A stretch of 64,000 nucleotides of DNA from Rhodospirillales bacterium (GTDB lineage Bacteria > Pseudomonadota > Alphaproteobacteria > Rhodospirillales > Casp-alpha2), in assembly GCA_018662225.1 (NCBI GenBank), contig JABJGO010000069.1, positions 1 to 64,000 of the forward strand. The letters run 5' to 3'. This document shows, piece by piece, positions 16,958 through 26,255 of the stretch. The notes beneath the pieces are model-generated. The model saw nothing but the letters and a program-made list of their open reading frames with translations, made no database searches and was not told the DNA's origin. A program made the translations under genes and the position numbers. Position 1 is the stretch's first letter. Each line of letters starts with the position of its first letter.

Positions 16958-18855
16958 GCGGGGCCTCCTGCCGAAGATGGCTTCTTGTGCGCCCTGATCA
17001 GATGACCCTTACCGCAATTGAGAAGCGGTGTGGTGGTGTCGTCGAGCGGTCCAAACGGTTCTGGCCAGTGCGCCGGTGATGAGGCTTGCTCTTCTTTCAG
17101 CGCGGCGAAATCCAGCGGATGATTTGGGTCAGGGTAAGGGACTGCCGCAACCAGAGCCCTTGTATACGGGTGCATGGGGTTGCGGAACAATTCTTCGCGG
17201 GGCGCCACTTCAACGATTTGTCCCGCGCACATAACAGCAATGCGATCGGCGATATAATCGACCACGGCCAGATTGTGGGAAATGAACAGATATGTCAGTC
17301 CCAGATCTTTTTGAAGGTCTTTGAGCAGGTTCAAAATTTGGGCCTGTACGGAAACATCCAGCGCTGATACCGGCTCATCACACAAAACTAGATCGGGTTT
17401 CAGGGCAAGCGACCGGGCAATGCCCACACGCTGACGCTGACCGCCGGAAAAGCTGTGCGGATAGCGGTTCAGCCACCGTGGGTCGAGGCCCACCAGGTTC
17501 ATAAGTTCCTGAACGAATTCACGTCGGTACGTGGCATCACCGATGCCATGGATGGCAAGCGGTTCACTTAACAGATCATGCACGGTCATGCGTGGATTGA
17601 GCGAACTGAACGGGTCCTGGAAAATATATTGGATTTTCTGCCGGATGGGGATCATCGCCTGATCGCCCAGATGCAACAAATCGGTATCTTCGCCGTTGTC
17701 TGAGAACACCACCTCGCCGTTATCGGGATTAATGCTGCGCATGATGATCTTGGAAAGCGTCGTCTTGCCGCACCCGGATTCACCAACCAGCCCCAGGCAT
17801 TCGCCACGCTTGATATCGAAAGACACATCATCGACGACCAGCGTTGGCTTGATAGCCGCCGAGGACGTAAACAGCCCCTTGTGGCTGCGGTTCTCAAAGC
17901 TTTTGGATATGTTCCGCACGGACAGGATTGGTGCCTTTCCATGTTTCGGTTTGGCCCCAACATATTCGCGCAACAGCGTTCCGGCTTCGTGCTTGATTTC
18001 ACGCAAGGGGACAAGGCGCTCGCCATCCTTCATATCGAAGTGTGGCACGGCTTTGAGAAGCGCCTTGAGATAGGGGTGCTTTGGCTTGGAAAAGATGTCC
18101 TTTGTGGAGCCACGTTCCATAATCTCGCCGTGATAGGCGACCACGACTTCGTCTGCCATGTTTGCGACGACACCCAAATCATGGGTGATCATCAACACGG
18201 CCATGCCCAAATCCTGCTGCATGTCTTTGATCAACTTCAGAATTTGTGCCTGAATGGTAACGTCAAGAGCCGTGCTTGGTTCATCTGCGATCAACAGCGC
18301 CGGACGGCACACCAGTGCCATAGAAATCATAGCCCGTTGGCGCAAGCCCCCGGAAAGCTCGAACGGATAGGTGTCAAAGGCACGCACCGGGTCAGGAAAC
18401 CCGACTTTCTCAAGCATGTCGATGGATAGCGCCTTGGCTTCAGCCACGTCCGCATCACGGTGTAGAAGCAGTGCTTCGCTGATCTGATCGCCGATGGTAT
18501 GAAGCGGAGACAGCGAGGTCATGGGCTCCTGAAAAATCATGGATATTCGATTGCCGCGAATTTGGCGGAATGCTTCTGACCTCGGGTCCAACTTTGCGAT
18601 ATCAATGGGCGCGCCCTCAGCACCGTGTGACTCGACGTCATTAAATAGAATTTCGCCGCTGTTAATAGATGCCGGGCGCGGTAACAGGCCTAGAATAGCC
18701 TGTGCCGTCACAGACTTCCCAGAACCGGACTCGCCCACGATCGCAACGGTAGAGCCTGCCGAAATCTGGAAAGATACGTCACTGACTGCCCGTACGAGGC
18801 CGGATGGTGTGTCAAATGAAACACCTAGATTTTGCACATCCAGCAGTACACTCAT
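16954..18855 (-). CDS. Tandem ABC ATPase of peptide-type importer (DppD-DppF fusion, YejF-like)
   Basis: 633 aa with two complete nucleotide-binding domains. The first has Walker A GESGSGKS, signature LSGGLRQRA and Walker B LLIADEPSTALD. The second has Walker A GESGCGKTT, signature FSGGQRQRVGIARSL and Walker B LVLCDEPVSALD. A domain-linking oligopeptide C-terminal region follows each. The protein energises the importer whose other genes follow. As the first gene of the four-gene operon, it sets an order of ATPase, binding protein, permease B, permease C. It starts 40 nt after the end of the deacetylase gene. Confidence 0.9.
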   Translation of the reverse strand: MSVLLDVQNLGVSFDTPSGLVRAVSDVSFQISAGSTVAIVGESGSGKSVTAQAILGLLPRPASINSGEILFNDVESHGAEGAPIDIAKLDPRSEAFRQIRGNRISMIFQEPMTSLSPLHTIGDQISEALLLHRDADVAEAKALSIDMLEKVGFPDPVRAFDTYPFELSGGLRQRAMISMALVCRPALLIADEPSTALDVTIQAQILKLIKDMQQDLGMAVLMITHDLGVVANMADEVVVAYHGEIMERGSTKDIFSKPKHPYLKALLKAVPHFDMKDGERLVPLREIKHEAGTLLREYVGAKPKHGKAPILSVRNISKSFENRSHKGLFTSSAAIKPTLVVDDVSFDIKRGECLGLVGESGCGKTTLSKIIMRSINPDNGEVVFSDNGEDTDLLHLGDQAMIPIRQKIQYIFQDPFSSLNPRMTVHDLLSEPLAIHGIGDATYRREFVQELMNLVGLDPRWLNRYPHSFSGGQRQRVGIARSLALKPDLVLCDEPVSALDVSVQAQILNLLKDLQKDLGLTYLFISHNLAVVDYIADRIAVMCAGQIVEVAPREELFRNPMHPYTRALVAAVPYPDPNHPLDFAALKEEQASSPAHWPEPFGPLDDTTTPLLNCGKGHLIRAHKKPSSAGGPA

Positions 18856-18895
18856 GCAGAGGCCTCTAACGAAAGTGAGGCGGTGACGTTCTCAA

Positions 18896-19708
18896 TCATA
18901 CTGCAAATACCTCTGCGCCATTGAGCCATCTCACAGCGCTGTGTTCATTCAAAGTACTAAACAAGGTATCCAAAAAATGCCAGCATTCATCGTCATGGAC
19001 AAGGTGATGACTAAGAACCCCTGTTGGTTCGCTACCGTCGCATTTTTGCGAACGTCGGGCAATTAGATGATTGCATATTTGCCCACAAACGTGATTTTCA
19101 CCTGCGAACCCGCGTGACCCGCGCCAGTCTACAATATCAGCATGGGTATTTACCTGAATCAGACCGGGAACGGTTTCACGCTGTTGTCGGGCGCCAAACG
19201 TTGACAAGCCGACAATACTGGAATCGACAAAATTCTGGTGGAAATCGGGGGAGACCCGATTCCATGGCGGCACAAATGCGGGAAAGAAGCCTGGAAATGC
19301 GGACAGGGTAGCTTGGCCCGCAGCTAATTCGTCGTTAATGACAGTTTTGTCCCGACCAGAACCAAATTCAGATTTCTTCACACCATCGGGTTCATGGTTT
19401 TGGTGCGCATAACCGTGCTGGACAATACACAGATGCTCAGGCGTATCGGGACCAGTGCACAAACCGGCTTCTGCTGCGTTCGGAATGACCGCGAGTGTTA
19501 GCGGCACACGGTGGTTGCTTGATAGTGTATAGAGTTGATGAAGTGCAGGCGTGTGCGCCACAGCATCATCATCACGCCACCACATCGTGGCGGTAGCCCC
19601 AAGATCAGACCACATGTCTAACTCGGTATTCAGGTCGTCCCAGGCGCTCACAGACACCTCGGTGCAATCGTTCTTCGCGCACGTTTCTATATTCGTGTAT
19701 GGGGCCAA
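18896..19708 (-). CDS. Polysaccharide deacetylase-family protein
   Basis: 270 aa. It has the metal-site aspartates in WWRDDDAVAHTP and the His pair in QHGYAHQNHEP. A later PAFVPPWNR segment supplies the conserved Arg of the NodB-like barrel. No signal peptide is visible, so it may be cytoplasmic and act on lipid-linked glycan precursors. It is the last gene of a seven-gene minus-strand cluster with four glycosyltransferases and starts 9 nt after the stop of the giant ABC protein. The substrate is unknown. Confidence 0.75.
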   Translation of the reverse strand: MAPYTNIETCAKNDCTEVSVSAWDDLNTELDMWSDLGATATMWWRDDDAVAHTPALHQLYTLSSNHRVPLTLAVIPNAAEAGLCTGPDTPEHLCIVQHGYAHQNHEPDGVKKSEFGSGRDKTVINDELAAGQATLSAFPGFFPAFVPPWNRVSPDFHQNFVDSSIVGLSTFGARQQRETVPGLIQVNTHADIVDWRGSRGFAGENHVCGQICNHLIARRSQKCDGSEPTGVLSHHLVHDDECWHFLDTLFSTLNEHSAVRWLNGAEVFAV

Positions 19709-19717
19709 CTGTACAAC

Positions 19718-22700
19718 CTACGCCTTTTCAGTCAACGAATGAAGGTTCTCTGTGTTTAATTCGAAGATTTTTAGATCGCAGATCTGTCTCAAGTCGATCG
19801 AATGACCATCCACCTGTAAAGGCTCGCCCAGCGATTCTGAGATGCGACCCAGTAACAACTCGGATGTCTCGTCTGTTTCCAGTCCACGGGCAATAATGCC
19901 GTACCTGAATCCTGATAGCTTACCAAAGGAATCCGCAGCGCGAACCGTTGGTTTGATACGGCTCGCAATTTCGCGAATGACGAGTTGCTGATTATCCAAA
20001 TTCGACTGCAAGGGCTCAAGGTCGGTTAAACGGTCGAAATCAATGCGGATGAACGAGGATACATGCTTCCGTCGCTCATCAATGTGGACCGTGGTTTTCA
20101 TGTTATCGATGAACAGATTTTGGTTCTGTAGCATGGATACCGGATCATACAGCTCGTAATGTGCGCTCATGGTCCGCATCATGGCTTCCAGTTTGGCTGC
20201 CAGAATATGTGACAGATTCGCCCCCACAGCCGGGTTATCCTGGATAAGCTTGAGGAACACACCCTTATCGATTTTTAGAACGGTTGCATGTTCATTAGCC
20301 CGAACGGTCGCGGTTCTTGGTGCTTCACACAACAAGGCAAGTTCACCGATGACGCTGCCGCGTCCGGTATCCGCAATCTTGATCTTACCTTGGGCGGTGT
20401 CGGCAACAATACTGAAAGTACCGTCGACGACAACATAGGCTACATCACCGCTTTCGCCCTGCTGGATGAGGATTTCTTGAGCTTCCAGAGTCTGACGCTT
20501 ACTGGTAAATGCCAGAAGTTTAAGGCTCGAGCGATCAAGTCCGGCGAAGAATGCCGCACGGGCAAGTAACTCGGCGTCGGTGCCAATTCCGTCATCTTCG
20601 CCCGAAGAGTCTGCTTCGTTGGATACGGGAACTCCCCCGCTTTCCTGTATGGATGTTTCCTTAACCTTCCCAGCCTCGGCCATGAATATGCGGTCGAACT
20701 GTGACGGGTCGGGTAATTCGCTGTCCACCCACACTAGGCCTCGGTCCTTCATGGCAGATTTCACGGCAGTGAAAACCGACGTCTTGGATCCACTGTCCAA
20801 AACGCCCGTTGCTTCGTTGACAATGAACATCTGCGGGTCTTTCACCAGGTTCCGCGCAATGGCCAATTTTTGGCGCTGGGGTGCGGACAATCGACGACCC
20901 GAAATACCCACTTCGAAGGTCAGGCCCGTTTCCAGAATGGGCAACCTGAGATCAAGCTCATCGAATACAGATGCTGCCAGAGATTGAATTTTCTCAGCAC
21001 TGTCTGCCCGATTAGAATCGACTTTACCGAACAACGCATTGTCCAGAATGCTACTGGCCGGGTTGTAGGTTTCCGCGTCGAAAAATGATATTTTATCGCT
21101 CATATTCTCTGGCAGGTCTTCGGAGAAGGCTTTCCGGGCGGCCAGTAATCGTGGCTCAACTTCTTCATCCAGAATGCCCAACCGGTGGCGGGCGCGGACC
21201 AACTTGAACGGCAATTGCAATAAGCGCTCACGCTGTTCTTCCGTCAGAGCGGAGAGGCCATCACTAACCGGTACCTTGAGCATAACTTGATAGTCAGGAA
21301 GATCATCGGCGCTAATAAAACTGAAACGCTCAAAGAATTCATGACCTGGTTCCAGATCATGGAAAAGTTCCACCATCAGGGCGGCTACTTTTCTGCCCAT
21401 TTCGATAAAGTCATCGTACAACCCGACCTTCTTCAGGGTCGCCAACACGATCTCGTTCTTGCTCAGAGATTCCACATCAAAGGTGTCATCGACAGGCGTT
21501 CCAAACAGGATGTTTTCGGCCACCGATGCGTTTTCGTTGTAGGCGTTCCAATCCCATGCTTCGACCAACCCGTTGTATTCCGGATCCTTCACGCGCGTCC
21601 GAATTATCTGGCGGGCTTTGAGGGCACCCTCAGCTAGCACGGTGTTCTGCGACGGGTCGATGGTGCTGCGTACACCAATGTCCATAATGTCACCCTCAAG
21701 GCCGACCGCTTGTAGGGCAGACATGGCACGTTGCAATAAACCGTCACCGTTCTTGTTGTTGATAACGCTCAAATCCAGCCAGTCTGAATCGTAAGGGTAG
21801 GGGCTGTTACCCGACTGTTCGGATTCCATTTGTGCGCGTTTGGCTTCGTCTGACGAATTCGGCTCGCTCTGCGGGTAATGTTTCAGGCCGTAAAACAGAT
21901 TATCCCGGATCGTTCCGGATCGAATGTAGGCCTCTTGATCCACATAGCCGATTTGGCGACCAGTAACATGTTCAGGTGTGGTGCTGAGATCACTACCACC
22001 AATGGTGAGGTTACCGGATGTAGGCGATATCTGGCGGGCAATAAGTTGTGCCACGGCGGATTTCGGTCCGCCAGCCCGACCCGTAATGCCTACATGTTCA
22101 CTGGTACTAAACGTGAAGTTGGCATTCTCCAGAATTTTGGTGCCTTCGTCCTCTTCCAGAACAAGGTTCGATGCCACGACGTTACCGTCCACGCGTGCAC
22201 CGCCTTCAAGGCTTGCCGCCATGACGGCTTCTGGGTACATGTTTGGTGCGTCGAAGCGGTCGATCAACTGGGTGTACTTGATCCGGCAATCTTCCATACG
22301 TTGATAGAAGTTCAGCAATTCTTTCCAGGGCGGTGACAAGTCTTTATATGCGGCCAGAATGGCAACCAGCGCACCAATGGATAAATCACCCGTGATGACC
22401 AGGTAGCCACCAATGGAATAGAAGAAAAACGGCGTTACCTGCGCGAGGAAGTTATTGACGAACTTGATAAAAAATTTCTTCCGGTATACCTGAAACCGGA
22501 TGTCGAAAATCTTGCCGAGCCTTGTCGAGAAATCAGACATTTCATACTGCGATGTGTCATGGGCATGAATTTCAGCCGATCCCGCAACCATTTCATTGAT
22601 GCGTTCAGATAATTTTCGGACGTTCTGGATACGCTCCTTGTTCAGCAGATTAACCTTGCGCTGAAGCTTCGGGATGACCCAGCCCTGAACCGGGTATAGG

Positions 22701-23224
22701 GCAATGGCAGCGATCCCAAGAATAGGATCTTGCACAAACATAAATATGAGGGCGGTGATCAGCATGCCGCCTTGAAAGGCTGGCAAAGACAGGGATTCCG
22801 CCATGAAACCACCCAAAGGTTCGGTTTCGGCGGTCACCATGGACACGATCTCGCCCTCGGAAATGTTACGGAAGTGGGGTAGCGGGAATCGCAACACCTG
22901 ATTGACCAGTTGATACCGGAACCGGCGAAGCATACGTTCACCAACCACGCCACGATAAACATTCAGGAAGTACTTGAAACCGCCATTGATCAGGACGAGG
23001 GCCAGAAATGCGAAGCTTAGGGACAGTAGATAATCAATCTGGCCCAGCTCGTAACCCAGAACGTCAGTCGGGAAAGCCGACCCACCGATGGCGTCGTTGA
23101 TGATAGTTTTGGGCAAATCCAGTGAATAATAATAGAACGGAAACGACAGCATAGTAACCAGTAAAAGCGTAACCTGCTGCTTCTTGCTGTAACGCAAGAT
23201 AAAACCAAAGACACCCTTCTCCAC
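19718..23224 (-). CDS. Very large ABC exporter-like protein with triplicated degenerate ATPase helical segments, cyclic-nucleotide domain and degenerate GGDEF-like end
   Basis: 1168 aa from a GTG start after AGGGGG. Residues 1-320 are an exporter-type membrane domain. Residues 380-850 form a broken-up ATPase: the Walker A equivalent reads GRAGGPKS (residues 382-389, Pro replacing the last Gly). Three Q-loop-like segments follow at 432-447, 561-576 and 719-734, and three signature-helix-like segments at 530-548, 660-678 and 779-797; Walker B is FIVNEAT with Asn for Asp. Residues 890-1000 are a CNB domain and 1056-1155 look like a degenerate GGDEF domain (SGFRY). ATP hydrolysis is doubtful. The cluster context suggests glycan export or its control. 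Confidence 0.8.
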   Translation of the reverse strand: MEKGVFGFILRYSKKQQVTLLLVTMLSFPFYYYSLDLPKTIINDAIGGSAFPTDVLGYELGQIDYLLSLSFAFLALVLINGGFKYFLNVYRGVVGERMLRRFRYQLVNQVLRFPLPHFRNISEGEIVSMVTAETEPLGGFMAESLSLPAFQGGMLITALIFMFVQDPILGIAAIALYPVQGWVIPKLQRKVNLLNKERIQNVRKLSERINEMVAGSAEIHAHDTSQYEMSDFSTRLGKIFDIRFQVYRKKFFIKFVNNFLAQVTPFFFYSIGGYLVITGDLSIGALVAILAAYKDLSPPWKELLNFYQRMEDCRIKYTQLIDRFDAPNMYPEAVMAASLEGGARVDGNVVASNLVLEEDEGTKILENANFTFSTSEHVGITGRAGGPKSAVAQLIARQISPTSGNLTIGGSDLSTTPEHVTGRQIGYVDQEAYIRSGTIRDNLFYGLKHYPQSEPNSSDEAKRAQMESEQSGNSPYPYDSDWLDLSVINNKNGDGLLQRAMSALQAVGLEGDIMDIGVRSTIDPSQNTVLAEGALKARQIIRTRVKDPEYNGLVEAWDWNAYNENASVAENILFGTPVDDTFDVESLSKNEIVLATLKKVGLYDDFIEMGRKVAALMVELFHDLEPGHEFFERFSFISADDLPDYQVMLKVPVSDGLSALTEEQRERLLQLPFKLVRARHRLGILDEEVEPRLLAARKAFSEDLPENMSDKISFFDAETYNPASSILDNALFGKVDSNRADSAEKIQSLAASVFDELDLRLPILETGLTFEVGISGRRLSAPQRQKLAIARNLVKDPQMFIVNEATGVLDSGSKTSVFTAVKSAMKDRGLVWVDSELPDPSQFDRIFMAEAGKVKETSIQESGGVPVSNEADSSGEDDGIGTDAELLARAAFFAGLDRSSLKLLAFTSKRQTLEAQEILIQQGESGDVAYVVVDGTFSIVADTAQGKIKIADTGRGSVIGELALLCEAPRTATVRANEHATVLKIDKGVFLKLIQDNPAVGANLSHILAAKLEAMMRTMSAHYELYDPVSMLQNQNLFIDNMKTTVHIDERRKHVSSFIRIDFDRLTDLEPLQSNLDNQQLVIREIASRIKPTVRAADSFGKLSGFRYGIIARGLETDETSELLLGRISESLGEPLQVDGHSIDLRQICDLKIFELNTENLHSLTEKA

Positions 23225-23350
23225 TACAATTCCCCCTAGCGTAACATTATCATTATTATTGGAAGCACCGTGAACGTGGATGCTCCGGTATGACGTTTTG
23301 TTGTTATTTTACTTCTACGGGTACTCTAACAACATTTTTCAGTTTGTGAA

Positions 23351-23386
23351 CTAATGTTCATTAGTAGTACCTAACGTTTATTAGTA
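23351..23386. promoter_or_regulatory. Pair of palindromic direct repeats upstream of the ABC gene
   Basis: CTAATGTTCATTAGTA (23351-23366) and CTAACGTTTATTAGTA (23371-23386) differ at two positions, lie 20 bp apart and each contains CTAA...TTAG. The spacing of two helical turns is typical of a repressor pair. The second copy overlaps the stop codon of the upstream glycosyltransferase gene. The target would be the promoter of the 19718-23224 gene. Confidence 0.4.
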
Positions 23387-24513
23387 ATTATTCCTGCGGT
23401 CCTGGTTGCTCCTTCAAGTGAAAAGGGTGAATATTTTGAGTGACTTCGAGAGATCGCCTGATTGATTCCCGCACTCAAAAGATCAAGAGACAGCGCGGTT
23501 TCGGCTATCATGGTCACATAACCGTGATTGTGGAGGATGGCGGCTCTGCGGCTTTGTTCATCCTCGTCACCGCTGCCAAACGGCACAACAATGGCGGCAC
23601 ATCCTGCCCGTATTATATCCATCATGGTGTTATAGCCACCTTGCGAAATGGACAGGGTGCAGTTCTTGAGCAATGCGCCATAATCAGAACGGTTGGGCTC
23701 AATCAAGATGCCCGGGTCATTCAGGTCTGCAATGGCGCTGACGATAGAACTCGGCAGGTTGGGTCCAATCAGGAACCGCCATGTGAGGTGCGATAGCGAG
23801 CTTTGGGCCTTGGCACGGGCCACACAAATCATCAAGTCAGCCCCGACAGCGCCACCGCCAGCGGCAACGATGACCTCATCGCGCCCGGTATCGACGCAAT
23901 CTTCGGTATTCGGGTTTTCCGGTGGTGCTACATACCCCGAGTAGTGAATTTTGCCGGCAAATGCGTAGGCCAGTGGAAAGGTGGTTTCGAATGGTACGAA
24001 TGCCGGATCGCCATGCACGATGACGGTATCGAAGTAAGCGTCGATATAATCCACGGTTTGCTGATGCTTCGCAGGCGTGTTTTTGGTCACCAAAATATCG
24101 CGCACAGAGCAGACAATGCGAGGCCTGGGTTTGCTCGCCAATGCCAGGTCCAGCAAAGGCAACAGCTCGAACCGAAATTGGCGGCGACCAAAAGGGAACT
24201 GTTCAATCAATAACACATCAGGGGCGAGGTCTGTATAGAGCGCCAACAACTGATCGCGCCGGTCATCCCGCCACGTATCGTCCACGGGCCGACCATTGTA
24301 ATCTACCAAACCTGAAAATGCCGCATCGGCGGCACGTGCTTGCGGTAATTCATGGCAGGTACAGCCATCAAACGTCATGCCGTCAACGGGTGTCCCGCCC
24401 AGAACGACGTGAACATCCAGACCAGCTTCGACCATGGCTTGCGCGATGAGTGTCGCCCGTTTTACGTGGCCGACGCCCAGAAGGTGTTGAACATAGAAAA
24501 GGACCCGTTCCAT
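23371..24513 (-). CDS. MurG-like glycosyltransferase (GT28-type)
   Basis: 380 aa, GT-B fold. The N-terminal MERVLFYVQHLLGVGHVKRA is the nucleotide-free domain start of this family, and the C-terminal SISQGGYNTMMDIIRAGCAAIVVPF is the GT28/MurG-type donor-sugar site. It resembles the product of 27497-28783 in both motifs, so the two are probably paralogues. It lies 3 nt after the histidine phosphatase stop. Acceptor and donor are unknown; a cytoplasmic role in polysaccharide assembly is inferred from the cluster. Confidence 0.82.
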   Translation of the reverse strand: MERVLFYVQHLLGVGHVKRATLIAQAMVEAGLDVHVVLGGTPVDGMTFDGCTCHELPQARAADAAFSGLVDYNGRPVDDTWRDDRRDQLLALYTDLAPDVLLIEQFPFGRRQFRFELLPLLDLALASKPRPRIVCSVRDILVTKNTPAKHQQTVDYIDAYFDTVIVHGDPAFVPFETTFPLAYAFAGKIHYSGYVAPPENPNTEDCVDTGRDEVIVAAGGGAVGADLMICVARAKAQSSLSHLTWRFLIGPNLPSSIVSAIADLNDPGILIEPNRSDYGALLKNCTLSISQGGYNTMMDIIRAGCAAIVVPFGSGDEDEQSRRAAILHNHGYVTMIAETALSLDLLSAGINQAISRSHSKYSPFSLEGATRTAGIITNKR

Positions 24514-24516
24514 TCC

Positions 24517-25104
24517 TTAGGTCTCAACCAGCGGAATATCCGGCTCCAGCAGGCTCACTTTACCATTTTCTGAAATCATAAATTGTCGGCAGGTATTCGG
24601 GTGCAGCTTGTTCGGGTCTTTTCCCAGCATGTCCCAACCCGTGGCCAGCGCCGTAACCGCCCGGATGAGCCCCTTGTGGGTGACGGCAGCCACGGGAAAA
24701 CGAATATTCTTCAAACTTTGCAACCAAGGTAAAACGCGCTCTTGCACCATGCGCGGGCTTTCGCCACCTGAAGGGCAAAAATCCAGGCCTAACAATTCCT
24801 GATACACCATGGATGAGCTGTGGTTTTTTCTGAGGTCATTCAGGGTCTCACCTTCCCAGGCACCCCAATCCATCTCAATCAGGCGATCTTCTATGATTGG
24901 ATTTACACCGAGAATCTTTGCGGTTTGCTGCGTGCGGGTCAACGGACTTGAATGCCAATGCGCGTGTCGGATTTCTTCCGGTAACTGCCAAGTGGCCGCA
25001 ATAGAGTGGCCGAAATCACTAAGCGGAATATCGGCGCGCCCTTGCATGCGTCCCTGTTCGTTCCAAGCTGTTGGCGCGTGCCGGATGAGACTGAGTACAG
25101 GCAT
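24517..25104 (-). CDS. Histidine phosphatase superfamily protein
   Basis: 195 aa. The start is set at ATG 25104, which overlaps the stop of the upstream glycosyltransferase by one base (TGATG); a longer frame to 25170 lies inside that gene. It has RHG-type LSLIRHAPTAWNEQGRMQG, SPLTRTQQTA and VTHKGLIRAV. Placed between glycosyltransferases, it may dephosphorylate a sugar phosphate or sugar-nucleotide intermediate, which is inference. It is distinct from the phosphatase at 2042-2605. Confidence 0.85.
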   Translation of the reverse strand: MPVLSLIRHAPTAWNEQGRMQGRADIPLSDFGHSIAATWQLPEEIRHAHWHSSPLTRTQQTAKILGVNPIIEDRLIEMDWGAWEGETLNDLRKNHSSSMVYQELLGLDFCPSGGESPRMVQERVLPWLQSLKNIRFPVAAVTHKGLIRAVTALATGWDMLGKDPNKLHPNTCRQFMISENGKVSLLEPDIPLVET

Positions 25105-26255
25105 CAGGTAACCTCCGCCAAAAGGTGGTTCAGTGACTGTGCAGCCCCATTGAGGCCATGGTGCTGCCATGTGTGTTGTTGCGCCCGATCTGACATGGTT
25201 TGCAGCTTACCCGTATCATCCAACAGGTCTGCGATGGCCTGTGCCATCTGGTCTGTGTTGCCGGGCTCTACCAATGTGCCGCATTCAGGCGCGTTGACCA
25301 CGCCACTGACGCCACCAACGTTACCAGCCACCACAGCCAGACCGGCGGCTTGTGCTTCTACAAAAGCCATACCGAATGCTTCATTGATAGCGGGCCATAC
25401 ATATAAATCGCAGGCCGCGTAGATGCCGGGCAGGGATTCGATATCCTGTGCGCCTATCCAATGTACGCGATCCGCAACAGGCGATAACGCATCTTTCACC
25501 TGATCACGGGCCGGGCCATCTCCAACCACGAGCAGATTCCAAGGGCGGTCCTGAATTTTTGCCAATGCCCCAACTTTCGCTAATGATTGGCCCAAGCATT
25601 CATAGGACTGTAGTTTATCACCGGGACGCATCATGGCCACACACATCAACCAGGGTACGGATGGATCAATATTATACTGTCCGGCTGTCATGGCTCGGTA
25701 CACGGTTCTTTCCCTCGCTGCCGAAGCGTAGGGTTGAGTATCAATGAACGGCGACAGTTGGGCAATACGTGCACCGGGACGTAGAAAGGGGGCCACGCAG
25801 CCATCATCGGTTGGGTTGAGGCTGATCACCATCGAAGCCATGCCGATTGCGCGTTCGCTCGCGCGCAAGCCTTGATCCCATGGACCGCCTGACTGTTTGG
25901 CCGCGTAGGAAGCTTCGGCAATGACATAGGGAATGTTCAGGGCTTCTGACACACGAGGACCAATCCAGTCCGGAGCCTTATGATACAGGTGGTAGCTAAA
26001 CCAAAGTTTGGGTGCCTCGATCTTGCCCGCCGCATATGCATCCAACAGCCCCATAGCCTGCCGGTCACCTTCTTGTTTGATGGCCGCTTGGCTTTCGGCG
26101 TCGCCGGTTCCGTCATAGGCCCGGTGCTGGCTGGCCAGATGGATTTGATGGCCGCCATGGTCCATGGCCTGCATCAATAACTGGGCCATGCGGCGATCCC
26201 CTGACGGCACGGAGTGCTCGGGTGATTTCATGGGGGCGTAGAAGGCGATCAACAT
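25104..26255 (-). CDS. Glycosyltransferase family 4 protein
   Basis: 383 aa, GT-B. The C-terminal donor-binding half shows LLVVGDGPARDQVK, then CDLYVWPAINEAFGMAFVEAQAAGLAVVAGNVGGV, including the E-x7-E of GT4. The N-terminal half (FYAPMKSPEHSVPSGDRRM) is the acceptor domain. It overlaps the next gene start by one base and the preceding gene by 7 bases, so the cluster is tightly coupled. Sugar specificity is not predictable. Confidence 0.85.
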   Translation of the reverse strand: MLIAFYAPMKSPEHSVPSGDRRMAQLLMQAMDHGGHQIHLASQHRAYDGTGDAESQAAIKQEGDRQAMGLLDAYAAGKIEAPKLWFSYHLYHKAPDWIGPRVSEALNIPYVIAEASYAAKQSGGPWDQGLRASERAIGMASMVISLNPTDDGCVAPFLRPGARIAQLSPFIDTQPYASAARERTVYRAMTAGQYNIDPSVPWLMCVAMMRPGDKLQSYECLGQSLAKVGALAKIQDRPWNLLVVGDGPARDQVKDALSPVADRVHWIGAQDIESLPGIYAACDLYVWPAINEAFGMAFVEAQAAGLAVVAGNVGGVSGVVNAPECGTLVEPGNTDQMAQAIADLLDDTGKLQTMSDRAQQHTWQHHGLNGAAQSLNHLLAEVT

